DNA of 64,000 bases from an uncultured Desulfobulbaceae bacterium (GTDB lineage: Bacteria; Desulfobacterota; Desulfobulbia; Desulfobulbales; BM004): contig CAMYKS010000018.1 in NCBI GenBank assembly GCA_947259115.1, positions 1-64,000 on the forward strand, read 5' to 3'. The position numbers and the translations under genes are program-made. Shown here in pieces: positions 17,251 to 25,848 of the stretch. The first letter of the stretch is position 1, and each line of letters begins with the position of its first letter. The notes under the pieces were generated by a model. That model searched no databases and was not told where the DNA came from. It saw only the letters and a list, made by a program, of their open reading frames with translations.

Positions 17251-18691
17251 TGCTCCAAAATACAGGTCCTATTCCCAATTTGAAGAATTCCTGCACAACT
17301 TCTACAGCCTGAGCCAGACGGCAAGAATTCACAGTGATAACCATACTCTGGTTTTAGAAGGAATTGAAAAATTTTCCGAATCCATAAACAGCTGCATGGA
17401 CAGTGATTCACTGACGTTCAAGATCTCCAATGACCAGTTGTATGTTGGTGATGAAAAGCTCCCCTACAACAGGACCACAAAGAATCTTTTTGATAACATT
17501 ATACGTTATTTTGATGCCCGCGTCCTGGAAGGAGTGCGTTTACTCGAAGCTGTCAAGCAGGTTTCTGCAAAAGAGATCCTGGCTTTCATGCGGCTGCTGG
17601 ACATGTCCGGGCAGCAGCCGGAACCGCTCGCCTGGCTCAAAGACGGCCTTGCTACAGAAAATATACTGTGGGTTGAACTGATCAAGAAAACGGAAAGACC
17701 CCAGGATGAAGAATCCTACAAAAGCAAAGCAGAACGACGGGAAAGGGCCAGAAAAGACTACACTTATACCAAGGCATCTGTCGAAGAAGTTGCCCAGAAG
17801 ATTAAAGAAGGAAAGGGTGAGGTAGGTGTCCGGAAAACCGTCAGGGTAGTCCAGGATATGGTGACGAATCTCATCGAGGATGACGAAGTTTATTCCGCCA
17901 TCAGCACACTCCGGGTATTTGACGACTATACCTACACACATTCGGTGAATGTTGCCATGTTGTCCATGTGCATTGGCAGGCGCATCAACCTCTCACGCCG
18001 TAATCTGGTGAATCTTGGCATGTGTGCCCTTTTTCATGACCTTGGAAAAATTGAGATCCCCAACGAAGTTCTGCACAAAAAGAATAAGCTCGATGACCGG
18101 GAGTTACAAATGATCCAGGAGCATTCCCTGAACAGCTCCAGACTGTTGTTAAAACTCAAGGCCTCCCCTGACAGCAAGGCCAGGATCCTGGTGCCGATGT
18201 TTGAGCACCATCTTAAATACGACCTGTCCGGCTATCCGCATGCTGACTGGAAAAAACCGTTAACCCTTTTTGGTAAGATCATTTCCATTGCAGATAAATA
18301 TGATACTTTAACATCATCACGGGCCTACCGGAAATCTCTGCTTAGTCCGGACCGAGCCCTGGGCTACATGTTCGATCGTGCCGGCAAAGACTATGATCCC
18401 GTCCTCATCAAGGTTTTTATCAATATTATGGGGGTATACCCGGTCGGAACCCTGCTGCGGCTTGACAACGGCGAACTGGCCCTGGTTGTCAGTTCGCCCA
18501 GCAGGGATTTTGCCAAAAGGCCGTTAGTCTGCATCCTGGAAAAAGATGATGATGGCAGTTACATAAAAAAGGAAATAATCAACCTGGACGAACGCGACAG
18601 CGAAACAGACAGCTATATCAGGGAAATCACCGAGACCTATCACCCATCAGACCTGGGAATCCAGCCTGTACAGCATATCTTTTCCGGTTAA
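17243..18691 (+). CDS. HD-GYP-domain protein, probable cyclic dinucleotide phosphodiesterase
   Basis: The 482-residue product has an N-terminal helical region and a C-terminal HD-GYP domain (about residues 200-390). It shows HSVNVAML, then FHDLGKIEIP and the GYP segment EHHLKYDLSGYPH. HD-GYP enzymes break down c-di-GMP with a two- or three-metal centre. The canonical HHExxDGxGYP is changed here to EHHLKYDLSGYP, so activity may be reduced or altered. It has no response-regulator receiver; control probably comes from the HEAT-repeat partner, whose stop it overlaps. Confidence 0.85.
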   Translation: MTDAPKYRSYSQFEEFLHNFYSLSQTARIHSDNHTLVLEGIEKFSESINSCMDSDSLTFKISNDQLYVGDEKLPYNRTTKNLFDNIIRYFDARVLEGVRLLEAVKQVSAKEILAFMRLLDMSGQQPEPLAWLKDGLATENILWVELIKKTERPQDEESYKSKAERRERARKDYTYTKASVEEVAQKIKEGKGEVGVRKTVRVVQDMVTNLIEDDEVYSAISTLRVFDDYTYTHSVNVAMLSMCIGRRINLSRRNLVNLGMCALFHDLGKIEIPNEVLHKKNKLDDRELQMIQEHSLNSSRLLLKLKASPDSKARILVPMFEHHLKYDLSGYPHADWKKPLTLFGKIISIADKYDTLTSSRAYRKSLLSPDRALGYMFDRAGKDYDPVLIKVFINIMGVYPVGTLLRLDNGELALVVSSPSRDFAKRPLVCILEKDDDGSYIKKEIINLDERDSETDSYIREITETYHPSDLGIQPVQHIFSG

Positions 18692-18712
18692 TTGATTGAA
18701 TACAGGGCCTTA

Positions 18713-18793
18713 AGGGGACAGAATTTGAATTCAGTCCCCTACGTCGTTATCCGTCCTCATATAACAAGGGGACTGACCTCAGGTCTGTCCCCA
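18713..18793. repeat. Pair of REP-like palindromes
   Basis: Two palindromic units lie about 30 bases apart just after the HD-GYP gene. Each begins GGGGAC and ends GTCCCC. The first has a GAATTTGAATTC centre and the second a TGACCTCAGGTCT centre. This is the layout of REP-type pairs that are moved by RayT-like transposases in Desulfobacterota and relatives. No such transposase is present in this window. Confidence 0.6.
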
Positions 18794-18987
18794 AACGATG
18801 AAAAAATAAATCTGTTCCTGTTATTTCTGTCACCGCTTAGCAGTGCACCTGATGCAAGCGCCCAACGGAAGTGCCCTTGGGGTACAAGCGGGATGGCGAA
18901 CTATAGTAGTCCTATGTGAGCCGGCCCGATTGCTTGTAGGTAAGTGACCGCAGGGATACTCCGGATGGTGTGCTGCTGAACGGTTAC

Positions 18988-19878
18988 CTATTTTTTACCT
19001 GCCCCTGAAATGATGGAGAGCTGCAGCATAGACTCAACAACAGTATCCTTCATACGCCTTATATTGTACTTGATTGATTCCTCATATAGATTCTTGTCTA
19101 TTTCCCACCTTTCCCTGAAATGATAGAGCGCTGCGGAAGAAATTCCTTGCAGTTCATTTTTCATCCTTTTACGTGCCACCTTGCGATAGAATTCCTCGGT
19201 TTTTTGGAAAAGCTCCAGGGGGGTCTCAAACCCCTGCACCCCGGCTTCCTGGAACTCCATGAAAAGCAGAGGCAGTTTTTCCTGGTAATTCTTGTCTGCC
19301 ATCTGGGCAACCAGGTCGGCGGTTCCAACAACCTTGCCCATGGTCAAGACTTCTTCAGAATTGAATGGTATATCTCCCATGGGAAAGAAGAGCTCAGTGC
19401 ACTTTATCATATGGCCGCAGTCGAGGATATCCTCCCGGGCGTAGCCGTTTTCAGCGAGATATTTTCCCATGAGGGCGATTGAGCGGTCCTCGTGGCCCAT
19501 GGTGTGCTGGGCACCGGTACCCTCCACTTCTGCCTCGGTCTGGATCAAACCCGTGTCATGAAAAAGTGTCCCGATCAGGCAAAGCTGGACAAGCCTTGGG
19601 GAGAAAACCTGTCCCTGGATATGCAAACCATGAATGAGCCGTGCAGCAGCAAGGGTGGTTGAACAGGTATGCTCCAGGTTATGATATTTTGTATTGCTGG
19701 CCTTGTATCCGGGAAATTTTCCGTTGAAGAGCAGGATGATATCCTCGTATATCTTTTCGATTGGCGACGGGTCCGGGGACGGGGCTATCAGGAGCAGGAT
19801 ATTCTTTATCTCGGCTAAAGTTTCAGCAGGAGAGTTGGTATCTGTCAGATCAAAAAGTAAGTTGTTGTCTTTAATCAT
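18988..19878 (-). CDS. HD-domain phosphohydrolase
   Basis: This 296-residue soluble protein has a metal-dependent HD domain: YHNLEHTCSTTLAAARL, then LFHDTGL, then a distal HTMGHEDRS and ADLVAQMAD. The order H...HD...D fits a phosphohydrolase acting on a nucleotide or cyclic nucleotide, and the spacing resembles bacterial PDEase-like HD proteins. It converges with the HD-GYP gene from the other strand. The substrate cannot be predicted from the sequence alone. Confidence 0.8.
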   Translation of the reverse strand: MIKDNNLLFDLTDTNSPAETLAEIKNILLLIAPSPDPSPIEKIYEDIILLFNGKFPGYKASNTKYHNLEHTCSTTLAAARLIHGLHIQGQVFSPRLVQLCLIGTLFHDTGLIQTEAEVEGTGAQHTMGHEDRSIALMGKYLAENGYAREDILDCGHMIKCTELFFPMGDIPFNSEEVLTMGKVVGTADLVAQMADKNYQEKLPLLFMEFQEAGVQGFETPLELFQKTEEFYRKVARKRMKNELQGISSAALYHFRERWEIDKNLYEESIKYNIRRMKDTVVESMLQLSIISGAGKK

Positions 19879-20421
19879 GTGATTACAGCCGCAAATGTTC
19901 AGTTGATGTTGCCTGGTTGATAGGTAACCGCTTGTTTACCCACGCCAAAAATCGAAGGGGTTCTTTAAAACCACCCGGGTTCGTCGCACTAAATCAACAA
20001 ATAATGGATAACCAAACAACCTGTCAACAAATAACCCGGCCGGTCAACAATATATCTAATCATAAACCGCTCAAAAATTACAGTAAAACCAAGAGAGAAT
20101 CAGGATCACATCTTAAAAATCAAGAAAAGAATGATTAGCCTGAGTGCGTGAAACAGTTCAATTTTTGGGGTTGACAAGTTTCTGAAAAAGAGGAACTTGT
20201 TTCTTTAGTATCTGAGATTGGCCGGCACCATTTGCTGAATGTATGGCAGGCGGGGCATCCGTAACTGCTGCAAAGACTTTACGAATAAATATTAGTATTA
20301 TTATAATATGGGAATTTGATTTTTTTTGAGATGAAAAAGTGATTATCGATTATTTTACTAAGCAAATATCCTAACCTGCTTCTTCAGATGATTAACCCTT
20401 ATTTTATAAGGAAAAACAAAA
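19879..20421. other. Intergenic stretch without a recognisable gene
   Basis: I see a few short repeats of AACAAATAA around 19990-20040 and AT-rich sequence, but no convincing gene or stable hairpin. It separates two divergent genes, so it should contain their promoters. Confidence 0.4.
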
Positions 20422-21285
20422 ATGAATGATCTAGACAAAAAAGAAGATTCTTGGATTCGCAAGTTACCGACAATCATTGTTATTCTGGCAGTGCTGACAT
20501 TTATTATTATTGCCTTCAGCAACCATAATCAATTCAAAAATTGGAAAACAGAAAAGTCGGAGCTTACAGAAAATCTCAAACAGGCCGGCGCGCAATTAGA
20601 TCTTTTGAAAGCAGCAAATGGCTCTCTCCAGGATGTTACGAATAAGGTGAAAATCATGGAGCAGCAGGTGGCTGAAATGTCAACTGCACTTGAAAAGTTA
20701 ATTGAAGAGAAGAATATTGCCGGTTCAGCTCTTTTAAGGCTACGTCAGGAATTGAGAGATTTGAACGGGCGGGTTTCAGCCGGCAGGAATGTAGTGGCGG
20801 AATTAATGAAAGAGAGTGAAACTCTTAATAGTACTAATGAACGGTTCAGGGTCGATGTTTTAAATAAAAAGGGTGTGCTTGACTCAATTGGGTTTCTACA
20901 GCAACAAAAACCTATCCTGGAACAAAATATCCAAGACTTGAAATCACGTAATGATCTCGCTGCGGAAGCGGGGCTTGAGCAGCAGGCCAAACTTGAAGCT
21001 TTGCAGAAAAAAATAAAAGAAGGGGAAGTTGCCATACAGGCACAGAACGAACGCCGCACCGCTTTGAGTAAAGAGTTGTCAGAGTTGACTGAGACCGTAA
21101 AGAAACTGTCTTCGCAAGAAGAGAAACTTGCAATGTTGGACGATCATCAAAAGAAACTGGAGTACCTTGAATATTTACAGCAGCAGAAAGAGTCAATGGA
21201 AATTTCGATAAACAACCTCTTGGAGAAAGGCAGGATGTTGGAAGAAAAAAATTTAAAGCTCCAGCAGGGTGCACCTCTGCGCTAG
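20422..21285 (+). CDS. Membrane-anchored coiled-coil protein
   Basis: The 287-residue product has a short cytoplasmic start, one transmembrane segment (about residues 17-36), and then about 240 residues of heptad-like sequence rich in Glu, Lys, Gln and Leu, such as EQQVAEMSTALEKLIEEKN. This predicts a long periplasmic coiled coil. The start is preceded by TAAGGAAAAAC. I do not recognise a family with a known job. A structural or tethering role is the most that can be said. Confidence 0.75.
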   Translation: MNDLDKKEDSWIRKLPTIIVILAVLTFIIIAFSNHNQFKNWKTEKSELTENLKQAGAQLDLLKAANGSLQDVTNKVKIMEQQVAEMSTALEKLIEEKNIAGSALLRLRQELRDLNGRVSAGRNVVAELMKESETLNSTNERFRVDVLNKKGVLDSIGFLQQQKPILEQNIQDLKSRNDLAAEAGLEQQAKLEALQKKIKEGEVAIQAQNERRTALSKELSELTETVKKLSSQEEKLAMLDDHQKKLEYLEYLQQQKESMEISINNLLEKGRMLEEKNLKLQQGAPLR

Positions 21286-21821
21286 CCCGCATTTTTCATG
21301 AGTCGAGACGCTGGTTAGACAAATCAAGGAAGCAATAACTGCCATCAGTGGATGGCTTACCGGGGCCAGGCTGGCATTTGGGTATTTCAAAATTTTACAG
21401 CAGTCTTAATATTCAATTGCCAGCCTGACCCCGCCCAACAGATTCCTATTCTCTTCAAACTGACATCTGGATTTTGTAAAGTTCAGACTGTAACAGTTTT
21501 GCTAAGTGACAATAATTGTCATTCCCATCCATTTAATTCTCTTCCCGGCATGATTTCTTAAAAATCCCTCCTGACATATTGAAGCAGCAGTAAAAATAAT
21601 TTTTCCACATTGTGGCACGGGTGCCATCTTGTGATTCAGGTATAGCTTTATTTCTTGCATTTTTTTGGAATTATTACTGGCAAAAGGCAAGTAAAGACAA
21701 ACATTTAGGCACATTTTTTGCAATAAATTACTGGGCTGCAGTTTTTTGATTGGTTGCCAAAGGCGTAGGGCAACCATGGGCGTTGTACACTTTAGATAAA
21801 TTTATTAGTGGGGTAAGTGCG
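21286..21821. other. Intergenic stretch with a long inverted repeat
   Basis: Apart from the inverted repeat at 21364-21428, nothing is recognised. The stretch separates the coiled-coil gene from the binding-protein gene on the same strand. Confidence 0.4.
21364..21428. repeat. Inverted repeat, about 15-bp arms
   Basis: GGGGCCAGGCTGGCA on the left pairs with TGCCAGCCTGACCCC on the right with one G-T pair, around a loop of about 40 bases. It could be a terminator for the coiled-coil gene, although no T-run follows, or a small mobile repeat. Confidence 0.45.
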
Positions 21822-22625
21822 ATGAAGAAAATGATCGTTGTATGTCTTGCTGTACTGTTGGCACTTGGTACTGCATTGCCGGGTTACTGTGGAGATACCA
21901 TAACCTGCTGGTTTCCTCCTTCCTGGAAAAGCAAACCGGATAAAGCAATGAAAATTGCGCAGACGTTAAGCCAAGAGTCGACTCTGCAAATCAAACCCAG
22001 GATTGCAAAAAGCTACCCGGAAATACTAAAGGCTTTTTCATCAAACCAGGAGAGTCTGGTTTATGTGGGGTCCTTTGTGCAGGCGATCATCAAAGCCAGA
22101 AAACTTGGTACGCCACTCATCCAGTCTGTAAACGGCAAGGAGATGTATTCAGGTGTTCTGGTGTATCCCAAAGGCGAAAATCCGGTGGCAATTCTTGAAA
22201 AGTCGCCTGCAGAGATTGCCTATGCAGTCGGTGCCTCCTCGGGTGAATCAAGTGCCAAAGCAGCTACAGGAGGCAAAGCCTCCATGGGGGTACCCAACCA
22301 TGGTGCAGCATGTGCAGCTGTTACTGCAGGCAAAGCCAAGGCAGGAGTTGTCAAGAACTGGTGGTGGGAAGCCAATAAAGACAAGTTTCCAGGCCTTGAG
22401 ATTTACGAAATTCCAGGCATCTCGATAATGAAAAATCCTGATAATATTTTATCTGCCTCCAAAAGCATATCTCCTGACATCATGCTGAAAGTTACTGCGG
22501 CGGCTTTTGACAGCAGGGAGGTATTTGGAGTCCAGCGCATGGTGCCATTTAACAGCGCCAGGCTGGATTTTTCTTTGGATCTCATGAAGAGAGGCAACAT
22601 AGACCCTCTTACCTATACATGGTAG
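21822..22625 (+). CDS. PhnD-like periplasmic binding protein
   Basis: The 267-residue protein starts at an ATG that gives a signal peptide ending GYCG. The mature part resembles type 2 periplasmic binding proteins of the phosphate/phosphite/phosphonate group: YPEILKAFSSNQESLVYVGSF, later SGVLVYPKG, and GKAKAGVVKNWWWE. No permease or ATPase follows, so it may serve a sensor instead. The gene after it is a broken membrane sensor, which fits that idea. An upstream in-frame start at 21750 would put 24 residues before the signal and is unlikely. Confidence 0.75.
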   Translation: MKKMIVVCLAVLLALGTALPGYCGDTITCWFPPSWKSKPDKAMKIAQTLSQESTLQIKPRIAKSYPEILKAFSSNQESLVYVGSFVQAIIKARKLGTPLIQSVNGKEMYSGVLVYPKGENPVAILEKSPAEIAYAVGASSGESSAKAATGGKASMGVPNHGAACAAVTAGKAKAGVVKNWWWEANKDKFPGLEIYEIPGISIMKNPDNILSASKSISPDIMLKVTAAAFDSREVFGVQRMVPFNSARLDFSLDLMKRGNIDPLTYTW

Positions 22626-22667
22626 CTGGTATGTCAGGTAAGCCTGATTGATTGCTTCGGGTATAAA

Positions 22668-22997
22668 ATGAGCGTTCTCAAAAAAACACTTCTAATGATA
22701 ACTGCAACAATGTTTCTGGTCAGTATGGCAGTGATTGGACTGACATTGGTATATATAATAGTGACTTATCTTAGAAATATACCGGAGGGGAAGACCGCCT
22801 TGGGTTTTGGGGCAAAGCCCAATCTGTAAGATCTTTATATAATTACAGTGGAAAATTTTGAATCCGGGGTCAGCCTGGGCCTGGTATATGACCGTAAGAA
22901 CAAAGATAATAAGCTCGTGGGAGGTGCAAGGGAATTTGCCAAATCAGATCTTTGGGCGCAGAGTCTGATGCAAAATGATCTTCTCCCACCCAAATAA
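22668..22997 (+). pseudogene. Truncated membrane sensor fragment with in-frame stop
   Basis: The frame opens with a transmembrane segment (TLLMITATMFLVSMAVIGLT), reaches a TAA at 22827, and goes on in the same frame with ENFESGVSLGLVYDRKNKDN to a second stop at 22995. A membrane segment followed by an extracytoplasmic domain is the layout of chemoreceptor or kinase sensors, and the binding-protein gene lies just upstream. The rest of the sensor is missing. It ends about 40 bases before the left copy of the tRNA-Leu repeat, so the island insertion may have removed the remainder. Confidence 0.55.
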
Positions 22998-23341
22998 AAA
23001 AACAGGACTCAACCAATGGGGCAACATCCATTGAAATCACTCTGGTGCCGGAGGTCGGAAACCAATGTAACGTTATTGTGACGGACCCAGTGGCTACAAC
23101 CTTTTGAAATTATTTATTTATTCACCCCGTGCATGGTGCCGATGTATCGTATGTAGTTGTCTATGTAACGGTCTCCCAGCAGTTGTCCAACTGTGATTTT
23201 AATACTGATATTCCGGCTGGAAGTCTAGTCCTGTTTGGCGATGGCACCCAAAGGTTAACGATGTCCACTGGGCATTCTTGACCTTTTATGAACTGTTCAC
23301 GAAGTTTTAATGTAGCAAACATATGGTAATTTATATCTTTA
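22998..23341. other. Intergenic stretch containing the left repeat of the candidate island
   Basis: This contains the 22-bp copy of the tRNA-Leu end. Just left of it, CAATGG pairs with CCATTG and is followed, on the minus strand, by a run of seven T. That is what a terminator downstream of a tRNA gene would look like. No gene is supported to the right of the repeat up to 23341. Confidence 0.5.
23039..23060. repeat. Candidate att site: 22-bp copy of the tRNA-Leu 3' end
   Basis: The 22 bases starting ACTCTGGTGCC and ending GGAGGTCGGAA are identical, in the same direction, to positions 56894-56915, which hold the 3' end of tRNA-Leu(CAA) plus four flanking bases. Integrating elements that use tRNA genes leave exactly such a copy at their far end. 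A chance match of this length in 64 kb is very unlikely. Confidence 0.7.
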
Positions 23342-24073
23342 TCAAGTGGGATTCCCCAGAACGTAATCTTTCCACTCTACCTCTAATTCTTTGATTCCTT
23401 TCCCATAGACTTTTTTGTAGTTTAGAGAACTGGAATTGTGCAAGTCTGCCAGTTTTTGTTCACCGTATTTTATGACCAGAAAATTAATGAATGAGCCAGC
23501 CTCTATATATGCTATTTTGCGTCGTTCTGTCTCTACTTGACCAAAAATCCCGTTATCGTCTATTAATTTTGTAATGTGTATAAGTCGGTCTTGGTTATTT
23601 TTCATTAAATCATCAAGGGGGGCAGAAAAATTGGGGAAAGTTTGATATCCCCCAAATCTTTCCTGAAAATAAACAGCCAAGCCTTCTGAAAAAAAACTAT
23701 TGTACTTATGTTTTGTAAGTACGTGAGTCACCTCATGAATAACAGGGGCACTCTTGTCTCTGGTATGTGAGATTGACAATGAGACAATACCTCCTATCGC
23801 ATTAAAGATCCCCCCCTTATCAACAATTTTGATTTCAATCGCTTTCTTGTACTCAATACCGAGTATTGGCGGGATAGATTTTAGAGCTTCCCTGGCTTCT
23901 TTTTTTACACCATCTATATCAGCTTGAGAGATATTCTTTAACTCTGTAGAGACTATTATCTGTGTATCCAATGTATTATCGCTTTTGATAATAACAGGCA
24001 AAATAGCTTTACCTAAAAAAAGAAGAGAAATTGCCACCACCAGCAGAAGTAACATTTGAAAAACTTTATTCAT
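23342..24073 (-). CDS. Membrane-anchored zinc metallopeptidase-like protein
   Basis: The product of about 243 residues has one N-terminal membrane segment and then an extracytoplasmic domain. The segment HEVTHVLTKH contains an HExxH zinc motif, and FFSEGLAVYFQE about 10 residues later carries the glutamate expected as third zinc ligand in the MA-like gluzincin clan. It is probably a small envelope peptidase. The start is taken at the ATG two codons inside an alternative GTG. It is the first gene to the right of the candidate att site and belongs to the putative island. Confidence 0.7.
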   Translation of the reverse strand: MNKVFQMLLLLVVAISLLFLGKAILPVIIKSDNTLDTQIIVSTELKNISQADIDGVKKEAREALKSIPPILGIEYKKAIEIKIVDKGGIFNAIGGIVSLSISHTRDKSAPVIHEVTHVLTKHKYNSFFSEGLAVYFQERFGGYQTFPNFSAPLDDLMKNNQDRLIHITKLIDDNGIFGQVETERRKIAYIEAGSFINFLVIKYGEQKLADLHNSSSLNYKKVYGKGIKELEVEWKDYVLGNPT

Positions 24074-24287
24074 TGGAAGCACATCACCGTCATGGTTAGT
24101 GTGTTTTTGAGAAAGATAACTTGCTGGTATTTATAGTTTATATGGGGTCCTCCCCATGGAATGTATGGCAAAAAGATTCGCATCACCACCTGCCCATACC
24201 CCGCCTAAATAGACATGAACTACCTTTAGCCGTTTTTTGATTATTAGTTGAGAGCTTCAATTTATATTTCTTATAATTAAGATTAAC

Positions 24288-24800
24288 TCAGTTAGATAAA
24301 TTTTCATTATTCATTTTTTCTTCAAATTCCTGGTAGAATTCAGGGTAGAGCTCTTTGACACATTCATTACAAATTCCATGGGTGAAATCTGCTTCCGAGT
24401 GGTCCCGGATATACTCTTCAATCTGCTGCCAATACCCTTCATCATCTCGAATCTTTTTGCAGGAAGAACAGATCGGCAGCATACCGCTTAACTTTTTGAC
24501 CTCTGATAAAGCAGTTTGCAAATCGAGTATAAGTTGTTCTTTGGCCAAATTTGCCTGCTTTATGGTGCCGTAATAAAGACCTATGACACCATTAAAAAGA
24601 GCAAAAGATAAACTCCACGGCATCATGGACAGTGAAAAGGATTTCAATACAACAGACACAATGCTTTCAATTGCGGAGACAGAACCTGGATCGTTATGAG
24701 TTGCCATAAAATGGGAAAGCAGCATGACCAGGGGATGAAAAACGAAGTATCCCACCAGTACTCCAACAATACAGTATTTGTAATAGATTTTATTCTTCAT
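24288..24800 (-). CDS. Two-TM protein with a sensory-type zinc-ribbon tail
   Basis: The 170-residue product has two membrane segments in its first 90 residues, then a short helix and a tail reading GMLPICSSCKKIRDDEGYWQQIEEYI, followed by FTHGICNECVKELYP. This tail with two CxxC pairs is common at the ends of bacterial sensor proteins and may bind a metal. Here it is attached directly to the membrane part without PAS or kinase domains, so the gene may be a remnant or a small stand-alone sensor. Confidence 0.65.
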   Translation of the reverse strand: MKNKIYYKYCIVGVLVGYFVFHPLVMLLSHFMATHNDPGSVSAIESIVSVVLKSFSLSMMPWSLSFALFNGVIGLYYGTIKQANLAKEQLILDLQTALSEVKKLSGMLPICSSCKKIRDDEGYWQQIEEYIRDHSEADFTHGICNECVKELYPEFYQEFEEKMNNENLSN

Positions 24801-24821
24801 TGGCCTACCATTTTGTTTAGT

Positions 24822-24966
24822 TAGTGTCTGTCCAGAAATGAAGATTTTTGCCGGAGATTAAGGATCGCGATAATAATAAGCGCAGGCATATATATGATAT
24901 TCCGAGCATTATTTTTTGAGCATGACGCAGAGACACGACAAAAAGGCCATTTATGGACAGACACTA
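24822..24966. mobile_element. MITE-like element with TGTCTGTCCA ends
   Basis: A 145-bp stretch is bounded by TAGTGTCTGTCCA on the left and its exact reverse complement TGGACAGACACTA on the right; the match continues imperfectly for several more bases. It holds no coding frame. Short non-coding elements with these ends are moved by IS transposases acting in trans. No full-length relative lies in the window. Confidence 0.6.
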
Positions 24967-24990
24967 GTTAAATTGGTTGGCACAGACGTG

Positions 24991-25030
24991 TTAAAGGACG
25001 CCCTCACTGAATGAAGAAGGCGTCCTTTAA
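24991..25030 (-). terminator. Strong hairpin downstream of the Spy-like gene
   Basis: TTAAAGGACGCC pairs perfectly with GGCGTCCTTTAA around a 16-base loop. It lies about 50 bases after the stop of the minus-strand Spy-like gene. It lacks a long T-run, so it may act partly by stabilising the transcript end. Confidence 0.55.
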
Positions 25031-25076
25031 CGAGTGGTAAGAGAAAGGAGGGGGAAAATCTAATACCACATACATA

Positions 25077-25496
25077 TTACCAGCCCATCATATGACCACC
25101 ACGACCTCGGCCGTAAGTGCCCATCATTCCTCGACCATGGTCGTAGGAATGGCGATTTTTGACACCGGTTGTTTCTGCCTTTGCTTCCAGTTCTGTTTCA
25201 AGGTCATACAGATCGCCGGTCAGCTTTGCCACCTTCTTTTCATCAGGGTTGTCATTGCGGAGAAGAGCGTTTAACTCACTTCTCTTAACGACAATTTCCT
25301 TCCGAACGGTCTTGGTCTCAGCTCTGAATTTCTCGATGGCCTCGGTATCCTTTTCAGTATATGTACGGTCATATGTGCCATAGGATCCGCAATAATCGTT
25401 ATTATTGCTGTAGTTGCCGCCATGTGCTGATGCTGTCTGAATACCAGCCAGACTTATTATACTGATGATTGCTGCTGCTGTTACTAATTTTTTCAT
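25077..25496 (-). CDS. Spy/ZraP-like periplasmic metal-stress protein
   Basis: The 139-residue protein has a signal peptide ending ASA-HGG, a Tyr/Asn-rich segment, a helical region with charged repeats (KFRAETKTVRKEIVVKR, then KLTGDLYDLETEL), and a tail rich in His, Gly and Met (GRGRGGHMMGW). This is the layout of the Spy/CpxP/ZraP group of periplasmic chaperones that protect proteins or bind metal under metal stress. It is divergent from the multicopper oxidase gene, with about 350 bases between, and fits the metal-defence block. Confidence 0.8.
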   Translation of the reverse strand: MKKLVTAAAIISIISLAGIQTASAHGGNYSNNNDYCGSYGTYDRTYTEKDTEAIEKFRAETKTVRKEIVVKRSELNALLRNDNPDEKKVAKLTGDLYDLETELEAKAETTGVKNRHSYDHGRGMMGTYGRGRGGHMMGW

Positions 25497-25848
25497 TTTT
25501 AAGTCTCCTAAATTTTAGTTTTTTAATTATTGTTTATTTTTTGTCCATTCTGGACGATGGCCATCCATTTTGAACTTAGATATTACAAGTTCTGTGCCAC
25601 TTATTTTTTTACAGCCAATTAAATTTTTAATTGTTGTTATATTAGACAATTAGGCATCCTTATACATATGTACAAGGTTGTCGTAACCTCAAGTTTTTGT
25701 ATGACTATTTCTTACCCAAACGGACAACAACATTGTAGAATAGTCTTCAATAATTGGATATCCTTGAGAAATGATTTTGTCTAGCTGGAGAATTCATGTA
25801 CGTTTGAATACTATTAGGATTCCAAATCAAAATGAGGTACAGCGAATT

